Shown one piece after another: positions 16,649-24,935 of a stretch of DNA of 64,000 nucleotides. Source of the stretch: Bacteriovoracaceae bacterium (GTDB lineage: Bacteria > Bdellovibrionota > Bacteriovoracia > Bacteriovoracales > Bacteriovoracaceae); assembly GCA_019752535.1 (NCBI GenBank), contig JAIEMA010000019.1, forward strand, positions 157,164 to 221,163. Direction: 5' to 3'. The notes under the pieces were generated by a model that ran no database searches, had not been told where the DNA came from, and saw only the letters and a program-made list of their open reading frames with translations. The translations under genes and the position numbers were made by a program. Numbering within the stretch: position 1 is the stretch's first letter; every line of letters begins with the position of its first letter.

Positions 16649-17581
16649 AAAGTCTTTTATTTTATCAAAATCAATTGTCGCTAAACGAATAAGACCATCG
16701 ATATGAGTTCCAGGTGAGAACAAATGATACTCTGGAGAACCAAAAGCTTTATAAGTTTGCAGTTGATACTCGTAGGGAACACTTCTATCCCACGCGGCCA
16801 TCACGAAATAAAGTCTCTCCGGCTTCACTCTGCTAGCAAAGAAGAGAGGGTCATACTTCACAACTTTTCTTAATTGAGCTTCATAATCATCAGAAGAAAT
16901 ATCTTTAAGTGCTGCAAATCTTCTCCAACGTAGAAGGGCCACACGAGGATAAATACTATTCGTCAGAATTCCCGGCATATTCCCTGCGCCCACAGCAACA
17001 ATAACTGCTTTAAGTCTCTGTGCTTCTACTGAAGCCATCAATGAAGCCGTGATGCCACCAAGGCTGTGACCAAAGAGAGCAAGCTTCGTTTTATAAACTC
17101 TTGCATCCGATTGCGCCCAATCCATAATTGTTCTGATGGTTAAAATCGTATGCCTTAAAACTTTATCCTCATGACCCCAACCTGGCAGATCACTTGGTTG
17201 AGAGTTATCATTGGCATCAATCACCGCCACCGCGTAATCGGCCTTACACAGCTGGTAAGCAATCGTCGGCTCAAGCGGCGTGATTCTTTCAATCGTTGGA
17301 AGCACCATCACTAAAGGGTGCTTCTTTTCTGCATTTGGAGTGACTAGGGTGAAAGAAAAATTCCAATTCTTCCCTTCAGCTGATCTCACTTTCAAAGTAA
17401 GTTCAGAAACGAGGCAGCCAAAAGCTTCATAAGATTTTGACTCTTTTACTTTTCCATCCCAGGCCAGTGGCGTGAGCTCCGCAAACCTTTGCTTTATTTC
17501 AGCTTCACTGATTTTATTCCACGGCGCAGCATAGAGAGGAAGACTTAAAAAAACGAGAAGATACAAAATATGTTTATTCAT
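16628..17581 (-). CDS. secreted alpha/beta hydrolase (dienelactone hydrolase-like)
   Basis: A 317-residue exported hydrolase with a signal peptide ending at LPLYAAPW (residue 18). The nucleophile elbow is LALFGHSLGGITASL (about 165-179), the Asp is probably in VMAAWDRSVPYEYQ (about 270) and the His in PGTHIDG (about 298). YAVAVIDANDNSQPS and the GWGHEDK segment resemble dienelactone hydrolase/X-Pro peptidase-like esterases. The substrate is unknown. The gene is monocistronic by context, convergent with the LysE exporter and divergent from the sulfotransferase gene. Confidence 0.8.
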   Translation of the reverse strand: MNKHILYLLVFLSLPLYAAPWNKISEAEIKQRFAELTPLAWDGKVKESKSYEAFGCLVSELTLKVRSAEGKNWNFSFTLVTPNAEKKHPLVMVLPTIERITPLEPTIAYQLCKADYAVAVIDANDNSQPSDLPGWGHEDKVLRHTILTIRTIMDWAQSDARVYKTKLALFGHSLGGITASLMASVEAQRLKAVIVAVGAGNMPGILTNSIYPRVALLRWRRFAALKDISSDDYEAQLRKVVKYDPLFFASRVKPERLYFVMAAWDRSVPYEYQLQTYKAFGSPEYHLFSPGTHIDGLIRLATIDFDKIKDFLDFKLK

Positions 17582-17676
17582 GAATCTGAGAAGACCATAG
17601 CTCTAATCTAATTGTCCATCTCTGGCTTCTTTTCTGATCTAAGATACAATAAAGATAAAGAATATTAGGGGTTTAG

Positions 17677-18501
17677 TTGAACAAGCCAGAATTTCTCCAT
17701 TTAGGACCCGCTAGGTGCGCCACTACGTGGCAAGCTAGAGTCTATAGAGAGCATCCGCAACTTTTTATCCCCGCTTCAAAAGATACAGAATACTTTTCGC
17801 ACCAATACCAAAGAGGCGAAAGCTGGTACCTGGCGCAGTTCAAAAGTAATAAGAAAAATCTTATCGCTGGTGAAATTTGTCATCGCTATTTCTGGCACCC
17901 CGACGCACCCAAGAGAGCCTATCAGTTTAATAAAAAATTCAAACTCATCTTTACTCTGAGAGATCCTTTTAAAAGAATTCTCTCGTCTTATCTCTACGAT
18001 CGAACTTTATATTTAAAAAGAGATGTAACCATTTTCCAATATTTGAACTTACCAGTCATCAAGCAAACGATACAATACAGTGAAAATATTTTGAGATGGA
18101 AAAGTCTTTTTCCCAATGATCAAATTCTTATTACGTATTTTGAAAATTTATATCAAGATCCAAAGAGTTGGTTGATGCCAGTTTGGAAACATTTAAACGT
18201 AGAGCCCCATTGGAATGAAGAGTGGATGAAACACACATGGGAAGGAAGACAGGTGAGAAGTGAGACTTTTGCTCACTTCGCTTTTCAAGTGAGTCAGCTT
18301 CTACGCAAGCAAGGATTTTATCAAATCGTGGGAAAAACCAAAGACAACGGGTTGATTGAAAAAATGCTCTATCGTCCGGGTAAAGAGGAAGCCCTCTTTG
18401 ACGAGAAAGACCTAAAAAATTGCTGGGACATTCTCTCCCCTATTTATGACAAGTGGGAAAAAGAGATGGGTCCGCTGCCTTTGGGGTGGAGCAAAGCATG
18501 A
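17677..18501 (+). CDS. PAPS-dependent sulfotransferase
   Basis: A 274-residue sulfotransferase-family protein. The 5'-phosphosulfate loop is FLHLGPARCATTWQARVYRE (about 5-24), where the usual KxGTTxL is RCATTW. The 3'-phosphate motif is FTLRDPFKRILSSYLYD (about 90-106). It transfers sulfate from PAPS to hydroxyl groups of glycans, lipids or small molecules. The start is TTG with AGGGG 6 bp upstream. It overlaps cysD by 4 bp (ATGA), so donor synthesis and transfer are made together. There is no signal peptide, and the protein is probably cytosolic. Confidence 0.88.
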   Translation: MNKPEFLHLGPARCATTWQARVYREHPQLFIPASKDTEYFSHQYQRGESWYLAQFKSNKKNLIAGEICHRYFWHPDAPKRAYQFNKKFKLIFTLRDPFKRILSSYLYDRTLYLKRDVTIFQYLNLPVIKQTIQYSENILRWKSLFPNDQILITYFENLYQDPKSWLMPVWKHLNVEPHWNEEWMKHTWEGRQVRSETFAHFAFQVSQLLRKQGFYQIVGKTKDNGLIEKMLYRPGKEEALFDEKDLKNCWDILSPIYDKWEKEMGPLPLGWSKA

Positions 18502-19391
18502 AAAGATTAAATCAACTTGAAGCTGAAGCGATCTATGTTTTAAGAGAAGTGGCAGCGAACTTTAAAAATCCGGTTTTACTTTTTTCCGGGGGAAAAGATT
18601 CTCTCTGCCTGCTTCTTCTCTCTGTCAAAGCCTTTAGGCCCGATCGCTTCCCCTATCCTGTTCTGCACATTGATACAGGACATAATTTTCCTGAGGCTTT
18701 GCACTTCAGAGATAAAGTCATGGAGGATCTTCAAGAGAAACTCATCATTAGAAAAGTTGAAGACACCATTAAAGCGGGACGAGCCAAAGAAGATGATGGT
18801 CCCTATGCGAGTCGAAATCGACAGCAGGCCAAAACTCTTCTGGATGCCCTTGATGAATTTAACTTCGATGCGGCCATTGGTGGGGCAAGAAGAGATGAAG
18901 AAAAGGCTCGCGCCAAGGAGAGATTTTTCTCTCCCCGCTTTAAGGGAGGAGGGTGGAATCCCAATCAGCAAAGAGCAGAGCTTTGGAATTTATACAACAC
19001 CGACCTCACCTCTGGTGGAAACATGCGAGTTTTTCCACTTAACAACTGGAGCGAATTAGATGTGTGGCAATGGCTCAAGAAAGAGAGTGCAACGCTACCT
19101 AGTTTATATTTTTCACATAAAAGAAAGATAGTCACTCGATCAAATGGAATCATTTTACCTCTCTCCGAATATATAAAACCAACAGCTGATGATGTTATTT
19201 CGGAAGAGATTGTCCGCTTTCGTACAGTGGGCGACATGACATGCACTTCACCGGTTCTCTCTCAAGCTTCCACAATAGACGACGTGATCCAAGAAATTAT
19301 CTCCTCAGATCTAAGTGAGCGAGGCTCAAGGGCCGATGACAAAACCAGTGATGCCGCGATGGAAGACAGAAAACGCGAGGGGTATTTCTAG
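18498..19391 (+). CDS. cysD: sulfate adenylyltransferase subunit 2 (CysD)
   Basis: This ATP-pyrophosphatase subunit of ATP sulfurylase makes APS from sulfate and ATP with CysN. It has 297 residues, the normal length. The PP-loop LLFSGGKDSLCLL (about 26-38) binds ATP, and GGARRDEEKARAKERFFSPR (about 132-151) and NMRVFPLNNWSELDVW are family hallmarks. I set the ATG at 18498 because it overlaps the sulfotransferase stop as ATGA. Its own stop overlaps the cysN start (TAGTG). Confidence 0.96.
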   Translation: MKRLNQLEAEAIYVLREVAANFKNPVLLFSGGKDSLCLLLLSVKAFRPDRFPYPVLHIDTGHNFPEALHFRDKVMEDLQEKLIIRKVEDTIKAGRAKEDDGPYASRNRQQAKTLLDALDEFNFDAAIGGARRDEEKARAKERFFSPRFKGGGWNPNQQRAELWNLYNTDLTSGGNMRVFPLNNWSELDVWQWLKKESATLPSLYFSHKRKIVTRSNGIILPLSEYIKPTADDVISEEIVRFRTVGDMTCTSPVLSQASTIDDVIQEIISSDLSERGSRADDKTSDAAMEDRKREGYF

Positions 19392-20536
19392 TGGAAATCA
19401 GACGCTTTATTACAGCTGGTGAAGTGGATGATGGGAAAAGTACTCTCATTGGAAGACTCTTTAGCGACGCAGGTCACATCAAAAAAGACCAACTGGCTTC
19501 TATTCAGAATAATCTGGCCCATTTTACTGACGGACTGAGAGAAGAGCGAGCTCAGGGTATTACAATGGATGTGGCCTATCGTTACTACTCAACGGAGATG
19601 AGAAAGTACATTGTCGCCGATTCCCCAGGCCATCTACAGTACATTCATCACATGGTCACTGCGGCTTCCCTTGCAGACGCTGCAGTTATACTTGTGGATG
19701 CCTCAAGAGGTGTCAGTGTGCAAACAAGAAGACATGCCTGGTTGGCCAGCTGGCTAGGAGTTCCCTCGATTATTTTTGTGATCAATAAAATGGATTCTGT
19801 CGCTTACTCTCAAGAGGTTTTTGACGGTATTAAAAGAGATTTGAGCGAATTTAAAAAGGCTACATTCCTTCCGGCCTCAGCTCTCTTAGGTGAGAACATT
19901 GTTCACTCCTCAAAAAATATGGATTGGTATAAGGGGGCTACACTTCTCAAATGGCTTGAGCATATTCCCTCTAAAATAGTTCAGAATTCAACTGCACTCA
20001 GGCTTCCCATACAACTCATCCAGCCCAATGGCGATGCTATGGGCATGATCATCTCAGGAGCAATTCAAAAGGGACAAACTCTCTTCTGCGGTCAAGATCG
20101 TATTACGGTAGAGAATATATTTGAATATCCAAATCAGATTGATTCAGCTTCACAGGGAGAAGCCGTAAGAATAAAAACGGATAAAAAAATGAAAAGAGGA
20201 GATCTACTTTCTAGTAATCCAATGAATTCAAGCAAGAATTGGAAGGCAGAGTGGGTCCTTTTTAAAGAAATGGGCCAACGGACGAAAGTTAAATCTCACA
20301 CTTGGTCTAGTGAGCTCGAACAGATGAATATCAAGAGCGAGTGGAATTGGAAAAACCAAACTTGGCAGAATCCAACAGAGAGCGCTTATCCAAAACTGTA
20401 TCAAGGGGAATTAAGTTTCAGGGACGAACTCTTGAGTGATCGTTTTAATTCAGGCACGAATCTGGGTCAAATGATTTGGATCGATGATGAGACGAAGGAA
20501 ACAATCGCTGCTGTTTTACTTAAAGAAATTCTCTAG
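19391..20536 (+). CDS. cysN: sulfate adenylyltransferase GTPase subunit 1 (CysN), short form
   Basis: The GTPase subunit of ATP sulfurylase; GTP hydrolysis drives APS formation. G1 is GEVDDGKSTLIGRL, switch II is DSPGHLQYIHHMV and G4 is NKMDS. It has 381 residues against roughly 430-475 in well-known CysN, with beta-barrel domains 2-3 present but shortened. It lacks the APS-kinase domain found in CysNC fusions, and a separate cysC lies convergently 21 bp inside its end. The start is GTG, overlapping the cysD stop. Confidence 0.93.
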   Translation: MEIRRFITAGEVDDGKSTLIGRLFSDAGHIKKDQLASIQNNLAHFTDGLREERAQGITMDVAYRYYSTEMRKYIVADSPGHLQYIHHMVTAASLADAAVILVDASRGVSVQTRRHAWLASWLGVPSIIFVINKMDSVAYSQEVFDGIKRDLSEFKKATFLPASALLGENIVHSSKNMDWYKGATLLKWLEHIPSKIVQNSTALRLPIQLIQPNGDAMGMIISGAIQKGQTLFCGQDRITVENIFEYPNQIDSASQGEAVRIKTDKKMKRGDLLSSNPMNSSKNWKAEWVLFKEMGQRTKVKSHTWSSELEQMNIKSEWNWKNQTWQNPTESAYPKLYQGELSFRDELLSDRFNSGTNLGQMIWIDDETKETIAAVLLKEIL

Positions 20537-21028
20537 CTTTTCAATTAGCTCCTTAAGACTCTCATTTTCGGTTTTATTTTTCGTGACTAAATGAATGTCT
20601 GAATTGAGGGGACTCTCAAACACATCAGAGATACCAGTGAAATTTTTGATCTCGCCAGATCTAGCTTTCGCATAAAGACCTTTAACGTCTCTTTTTTCGC
20701 AATCTTCGAGCTCTGAATCCACCCAGACTTCAATATACTTCTGGCATTTTTGTCTTAAATTGTTTCGGGCTTCTTGATAGGGCGTGATAAATGAACCCAC
20801 AACTAAAAGACCGCTTCTCTCTTTATCCGCTGCTATAATGGCCACTTCATTTAAATGCTCAAGTCTCTCAATGCGACTAAATCCTCTTGGACGTGTACTT
20901 CTCACGATGTCACCATCCAGATGCTCGGCCATTACATTATGCTGTCTCAGGTATTCGACTAGCCTCTTGGCGAGTGAACTTTTACCAGCACCTGATAATC
21001 CAATTAACCAAATTACTGCTGGACCCAA
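20516..21028 (-). CDS. cysC: adenylylsulfate kinase (CysC)
   Basis: A 170-residue kinase that phosphorylates APS to PAPS. The P-loop is WLIGLSGAGKSSLAKRL (about 7-23), the APS site includes DGDIVRS (about 39-45) with GFSRIERLEHLNEVA, and SFITPYQEARNNLR and EVWVDSELEDCEKRDVKGLY match the family. The TTG start at 21028 is well supported by a perfect AAAGGAGG 7 bp before it. It overlaps the upstream membrane-protein gene by 16 bp and cysN by 21 bp on the opposite strand. With cysDN and two sulfotransferase-like genes, PAPS here most likely serves sulfation rather than sulfur assimilation. Confidence 0.94.
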   Translation of the reverse strand: MGPAVIWLIGLSGAGKSSLAKRLVEYLRQHNVMAEHLDGDIVRSTRPRGFSRIERLEHLNEVAIIAADKERSGLLVVGSFITPYQEARNNLRQKCQKYIEVWVDSELEDCEKRDVKGLYAKARSGEIKNFTGISDVFESPLNSDIHLVTKNKTENESLKELIEKLENFFK

Positions 21029-22509
21029 GGGTGAGCCTCCTTTTTAGGAAAGGGCATGCTCATACTCAACTCTCTATCCACTAATGGTTTAGGAAGTTCT
21101 AAAAGTTGTGTGTGCTGAAACTGATCAAGAGTATAAACCGTCTTCCTCTCCGGGAAGATTTTTCTGATTCTATACTTAACGCCATCACGAACGTAGTGGC
21201 GATAATCAAGATTGAATCCACGCCCGTCATAAAACTCTAGAATCAAATGAACACTGGGATCTTGATGAGCGATTTCACCGGCAAACAGCATGAAATTGAG
21301 CCACTCATCTTCTAGATCATTAGAAGTGAGTTTAATCAGTACAAACTCGTCTTTGGCGGGGTTAATTTTTTTTATAAAATCCTGGGCCTTCATTGGTATG
21401 TTGGCCATTAAATTCATATACGATACATTATTGGGCCAGTGTGACTTAAGAGAGATCAGTGATCCTCCAAGAAATAAAATCATAATCAGAAGAGACCATC
21501 TTTTGGAATATTGTACGACCCATGCAGCAATAACTCCAATACACGCCAGTCCCCAGTAGCCTCGATCATAACCAATATGATTAATCAACACAGAATAGGG
21601 AGCCACCAGACAAAAGGTAAATCCCAGAAAAAGAAGTGGCACCCACTGCTTTTTATAGAGAGCAAAAACCGAGACTCCCAAGATGATCACAATAGAGCTA
21701 AGCCATACACCTTGAAAGCTCCCATTGTAATTTGCTCCATAGTCATAAATACCAAAAGGAGAAGAGAAGATTTTATGCAAATAATAACTCAATCCCACAG
21801 GGAGATGCTTCCAGGAAACTTCCATGAACCCCGCTCTCGGGACATCAAAGAATATTGTTCTGGCGATGAGATAGATGGCTACATATGAGAAAAGAACGCA
21901 ATGGGGCCACTTAAGTTTTTTATTCCAATAAAAATCCCACACCAACCAGATAAATGGGAAAACGATTGTTCCCTCTTGGGATAGACCGCAGAGGAGACTG
22001 AGAAATAAAAAAAAGATCCATTTCGATTTGGAATTAGTTTGAGTGAAAAGATTGAGTCCCATTAAGAAGACGGCAAGAGTAAATTGATATTTTATCGCAA
22101 AAGACTGATCCAGAATATTTCCCATCACAGGATGGAAAACCATGACGACCAAAGAGGTGACAAAGGCTTTCGATCCCCATTGGAAGCGCTTAAACAACTT
22201 ACCTAACTCTATAAAACTCCAGAACAACAACCCATATGAAACCATCGCCAATGACCAAAGTGAGGCATTAAAAAAGTAGCCCATGAGCCAAAAGTAGGTG
22301 AAGAAGCCCACAGGTCGGTATTGAGGGCCGTGATTTTGGTGAGAAAAGACATCCAGCCAGTAAGCAAAAGTGTTTGAACCTGGAATTCTAATGGAGTCTC
22401 TCATGATGTAGGTGTCGGCCACAGCGACATTCCAAAAATTGAAGACATAGAGAAGTGCCACTGCAAGCGTTGCAGCAAAAGAGGTAAGGATAATCATTTT
22501 TTTGGTCAT
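21013..22509 (-). CDS. polytopic membrane protein, GT-C glycosyltransferase-like topology
   Basis: A 498-residue protein with about ten hydrophobic segments, starting with an N-terminal helix (about 5-28) and continuing to about residue 370. A soluble C-terminal part of about 110 residues follows. An acidic stretch in the first extracytoplasmic loop (VADTYIMRDS) recalls GT-C lipid-linked-sugar transferases, but I see no decisive motif. It precedes cysC in the same transcript with a 16-bp overlap, so it may build or display the glycan or glycolipid that is sulfated. The family is not recognised. Confidence 0.65.
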   Translation of the reverse strand: MTKKMIILTSFAATLAVALLYVFNFWNVAVADTYIMRDSIRIPGSNTFAYWLDVFSHQNHGPQYRPVGFFTYFWLMGYFFNASLWSLAMVSYGLLFWSFIELGKLFKRFQWGSKAFVTSLVVMVFHPVMGNILDQSFAIKYQFTLAVFLMGLNLFTQTNSKSKWIFFLFLSLLCGLSQEGTIVFPFIWLVWDFYWNKKLKWPHCVLFSYVAIYLIARTIFFDVPRAGFMEVSWKHLPVGLSYYLHKIFSSPFGIYDYGANYNGSFQGVWLSSIVIILGVSVFALYKKQWVPLLFLGFTFCLVAPYSVLINHIGYDRGYWGLACIGVIAAWVVQYSKRWSLLIMILFLGGSLISLKSHWPNNVSYMNLMANIPMKAQDFIKKINPAKDEFVLIKLTSNDLEDEWLNFMLFAGEIAHQDPSVHLILEFYDGRGFNLDYRHYVRDGVKYRIRKIFPERKTVYTLDQFQHTQLLELPKPLVDRELSMSMPFPKKEAHPWVQQ

Positions 22510-22545
22510 AATTTATTCTACCCCTTCTCTAATGGAGTTCGACAA

Positions 22546-22656
22546 GCAGTGAGCTTGACCATTCGGTCTCTTTTAGGTGAAATTCGGCAGGTAATCGGAG
22601 TGAAGGGCGAAAACCCGTTCCGGCGACCAGCCGCGGCCTGTCAGCTGCTTTGCCAT
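22546..22656 (+). ncRNA. candidate cis-regulatory structured RNA (riboswitch-like leader)
   Basis: A GC-rich island in AT-rich surroundings ends at the ribosome site of the DHS-like gene. A closing stem pairs AAGCAG (22546-22551) with CTGCTT (22645-22650). Inside are GACC-ATTC-GGTC (22557-22568), GGCAGG (about 22586) with CCTGTC (about 22637), and a nested CGGA..TCCG holding GGG-CGAAAA-CCC. The closing stem ends 7 nt before the GAGG at 22657, where ligand-dependent folding could gate translation. I could not match it to a known riboswitch class. Confidence 0.5.
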
Positions 22657-22666
22657 GAGGTCTTTC

Positions 22667-23656
22667 ATGAGCACTACGAAATCTAACGGTCCTATTTCAA
22701 CATTTATGAACCACCACTACCGCCACTTCAATGCGGCAGCGATGATGGATGCGGTGAAAGGCTATGAAGCTCACCTCGCCACTGGTGGAAAGATGATGGT
22801 CACTCTCGCAGGAGCGATGAGTACGGCCGAGCTTGGGCTCTCACTTGCTGAGATGATTCGCCAAGGTAAAGTCCACGCGATCTCTTGCACAGGCGCCAAT
22901 CTTGAAGAAGATATCTACAATCTTGTGGCCCATAATCATTATGAGCGTCTTCCTCAATGGAGAGATCTCACAAGAGAAGATGAGCAAAAACTTTACGACA
23001 AACATTTGAACCGAGTCACAGATACCTGTATCCCTGAAGAAGCGGCGATGAGAAAGATTTGGTCAATCATGGCCGATGAATGGTCTCTAGCTGAAAAAAA
23101 TAACGAGCGCTGTTTTCCACATGAATTCTTCTTTCGCGCTTTAAAGAAAGGGAAATTTGCTCCTCACTATCAGATTGATCCAAAAAACTCATGGATGCTT
23201 GCTGCTGCAGAGATGAACATCCCAATGGTCGTTCCAGGCTGGGAAGATTCCACACTAGGCAACATGTACGCTTCGTTCTGCATGAAAGGTGAAGTCAAGA
23301 ACGTTCACACTGTTCGCACAGGAATTGAATACATGATGAGCCTCGCTGACTGGTATATGGAGACGGCTAAGTCGACTTCAATCGGTTTCTTTCAGATCGG
23401 CGGCGGTATCGCTGGAGACTTCCCTATCTGTGTTGTTCCAATGATTCGCCAAGACCTTGAAAAAGATGACATCCGTCTTTGGGGCTACTTCTGTCAGATC
23501 TCTGATTCGACAACTTCATATGGCTCATATTCAGGAGCAGTACCAAATGAGAAAATCACTTGGGGTAAACTCTCAGTCAACACTCCAAGTTATATTGTGG
23601 AAAGTGACGCGACGATTGTTGCACCACTTATGTTTGCCCATATCCTTGGTTGGTAA
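22667..23656 (+). CDS. deoxyhypusine synthase-like enzyme
   Basis: A 329-residue member of the deoxyhypusine synthase family. The NAD-site segments VTLAGAMSTAELGLSLAEMI and AISCTGANLEEDIYNLVAHN are clear. The lysine that forms the enzyme-imine is in NEKITWGKL near the C-terminus. Bacteria lack eIF5A, and several bacterial homologues make homospermidine or other polyamine products by aminobutyl transfer. The ATG at 22667 is preceded by GAGG at 5 bp; an upstream ATG at 22655 has no ribosome site. Its TAA overlaps the next ATG (TAATG). It follows a structured leader and heads a four-gene coupled operon. Confidence 0.9.
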   Translation: MSTTKSNGPISTFMNHHYRHFNAAAMMDAVKGYEAHLATGGKMMVTLAGAMSTAELGLSLAEMIRQGKVHAISCTGANLEEDIYNLVAHNHYERLPQWRDLTREDEQKLYDKHLNRVTDTCIPEEAAMRKIWSIMADEWSLAEKNNERCFPHEFFFRALKKGKFAPHYQIDPKNSWMLAAAEMNIPMVVPGWEDSTLGNMYASFCMKGEVKNVHTVRTGIEYMMSLADWYMETAKSTSIGFFQIGGGIAGDFPICVVPMIRQDLEKDDIRLWGYFCQISDSTTSYGSYSGAVPNEKITWGKLSVNTPSYIVESDATIVAPLMFAHILGW

Positions 23657-24048
23657 TGAATAACAATAAAGCTATTTTGCCTTTAATTATTTGGGGAGGC
23701 TTGGTTTCAAGCCTCTTCACTTATTTAGTAGCTTTGAAATTTGTTGGAAAACTGGATTCGATCTATTTCCCCTCTCAAAACTTACAGCCACTTGAAATTT
23801 TTTCTTTGTGTGCACCGGCCTTTCTCTTCACGAACTATTTAATGTTTAAGAAGTTCATGAGTGATGCCAAAACATTTGAGCAAAAACTTAAGAAGCAGAT
23901 CGTTTGCTGGGCTCTCAATGAAAGTATGGCCCTCATTGGTTTTGTCACAACCATGCTCTCTCTTGAAAGCAACGGCTATTTTGCCATCTCTAATATCGCT
24001 GTTTCATTTGTAGGCTATATCCTCATGATGCCTAAGATATCAAAATGA
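23656..24048 (+). CDS. small integral membrane protein
   Basis: A 130-residue protein with four predicted membrane helices (about 8-28, 48-68, 85-103, 108-126) and few charged residues apart from a central KKFMSDAKTFEQKLKKQ loop. No family is recognised. The ATG at 23656 overlaps the upstream stop and the gene's own TGA overlaps the next ATG, so its amount is tied to the DHS-like and sulfotransferase-like proteins. A membrane anchor or small exporter subunit would fit the context, but that is a guess. Confidence 0.75.
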   Translation: MNNNKAILPLIIWGGLVSSLFTYLVALKFVGKLDSIYFPSQNLQPLEIFSLCAPAFLFTNYLMFKKFMSDAKTFEQKLKKQIVCWALNESMALIGFVTTMLSLESNGYFAISNIAVSFVGYILMMPKISK

Positions 24049-24935
24049 GCAAGACCCTCTGGATGATTGAAGATGTCATTAGAGGTGAAAAAATTTCAAT
24101 TCATTGGTTTGAGCGTGCGAATATTCAATTTGCTCATCCTTTCTATATAGATACCGTTTCTTCTCTTCCTGACACCACTTCAAGAAGAATCTCCGACGCT
24201 CAAGAACTTCTTGAGATACTAAAAGAAGAGAACATCCCTGATCCCAGCGGATTTATTTTTCACATGACTCGATGTGGGTCAACCCTACTGACTCAGATGC
24301 TTAAAGAAGATCCTGCAAATCTTGTAATTTCAGAGCCAGCCCCAATAGAAATTCTTCTCAATACGCAAACCCTTTCTCAAACCATACGACTTTTCTATTT
24401 CTCCGGCGCCATTAAAAGTTTCGGTAAATGCATGGTCTCCCCAGAGAAGAGATATTTTTTAAAATTTTCTTATAATGCGAAATGGATCAAATCACTAAAA
24501 GAAATATTTCCCAACACTCCCATTATTTTTGTCTATCGTGATTTGAAAGAAATAGTCGCTTCAAACCTAAAGAATCCACCTCACTGGCTCATGGACTATA
24601 CGTCAAAAGACAATTACGAACAGGTTCTGATCGATCTCTTTAAAGTTCAAATTGACCAGATCTCGATAGATCATGAATCTATTGATTTGTTTATAGATTA
24701 CAAAGACATCTCTCCAACTCTCCCTATTCAAGTTCTTAACTGCTTCGGTTTAGATAACAGCGACCAAAAACTTATAGAGAGAATGAAAAACTCTATGAAC
24801 CTTTACTCTAAAAAATCTCAACTGCCCTGGAATGAACAAAAAAGTAAAAGCCTTGATCTCAATTTAAATTTAAAGCACAAAAAAGTGTTAGATGAGCTTT
24901 ACCAAAAGCTGCAAAGTGCTAGTATTAAGGAATGA
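24045..24935 (+). CDS. P-loop sulfotransferase-like protein
   Basis: A 296-residue protein. FIFHMTRCGSTLLTQML (about 70-86) is a sulfotransferase-type P-loop, and IIFVYRDLKEIVASNLKNPP (about 162-181) fits the 3'-phosphate-binding RDPxxxxxS region. The N-terminal 65 residues are not part of the core fold. It is only distantly related to the sulfotransferase at 17677. Position in the DHS/aminotransferase operon suggests a small amine or amino-alcohol acceptor. Some related P-loop proteins have lost PAPS use, so activity is not certain. It overlaps both neighbours by 4 bp. Confidence 0.75.
   Translation: MSKTLWMIEDVIRGEKISIHWFERANIQFAHPFYIDTVSSLPDTTSRRISDAQELLEILKEENIPDPSGFIFHMTRCGSTLLTQMLKEDPANLVISEPAPIEILLNTQTLSQTIRLFYFSGAIKSFGKCMVSPEKRYFLKFSYNAKWIKSLKEIFPNTPIIFVYRDLKEIVASNLKNPPHWLMDYTSKDNYEQVLIDLFKVQIDQISIDHESIDLFIDYKDISPTLPIQVLNCFGLDNSDQKLIERMKNSMNLYSKKSQLPWNEQKSKSLDLNLNLKHKKVLDELYQKLQSASIKE

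Noticed and set aside
18576..18971. 131-codon minus-strand ORF over cysD
   Set aside because: Overlaps a certain PP-loop enzyme; no independent support.
21511..21888. 125-codon plus-strand ORF in the membrane-protein gene
   Set aside because: Antisense shadow without homology-like features or a ribosome site.
22546..22656. Cobalamin, SAM, FMN or TPP riboswitch for the DHS leader
   Set aside because: A GGTGAAATTC string recalls FMN and B12 elements, but the remaining conserved boxes are missing, so no class is claimed.
24045..24935. Duplicate of the sulfotransferase at 17677
   Set aside because: Only the P-loop and RD motif areas agree; the N-terminus and the rest differ, so these are distant members and not a recent duplication.
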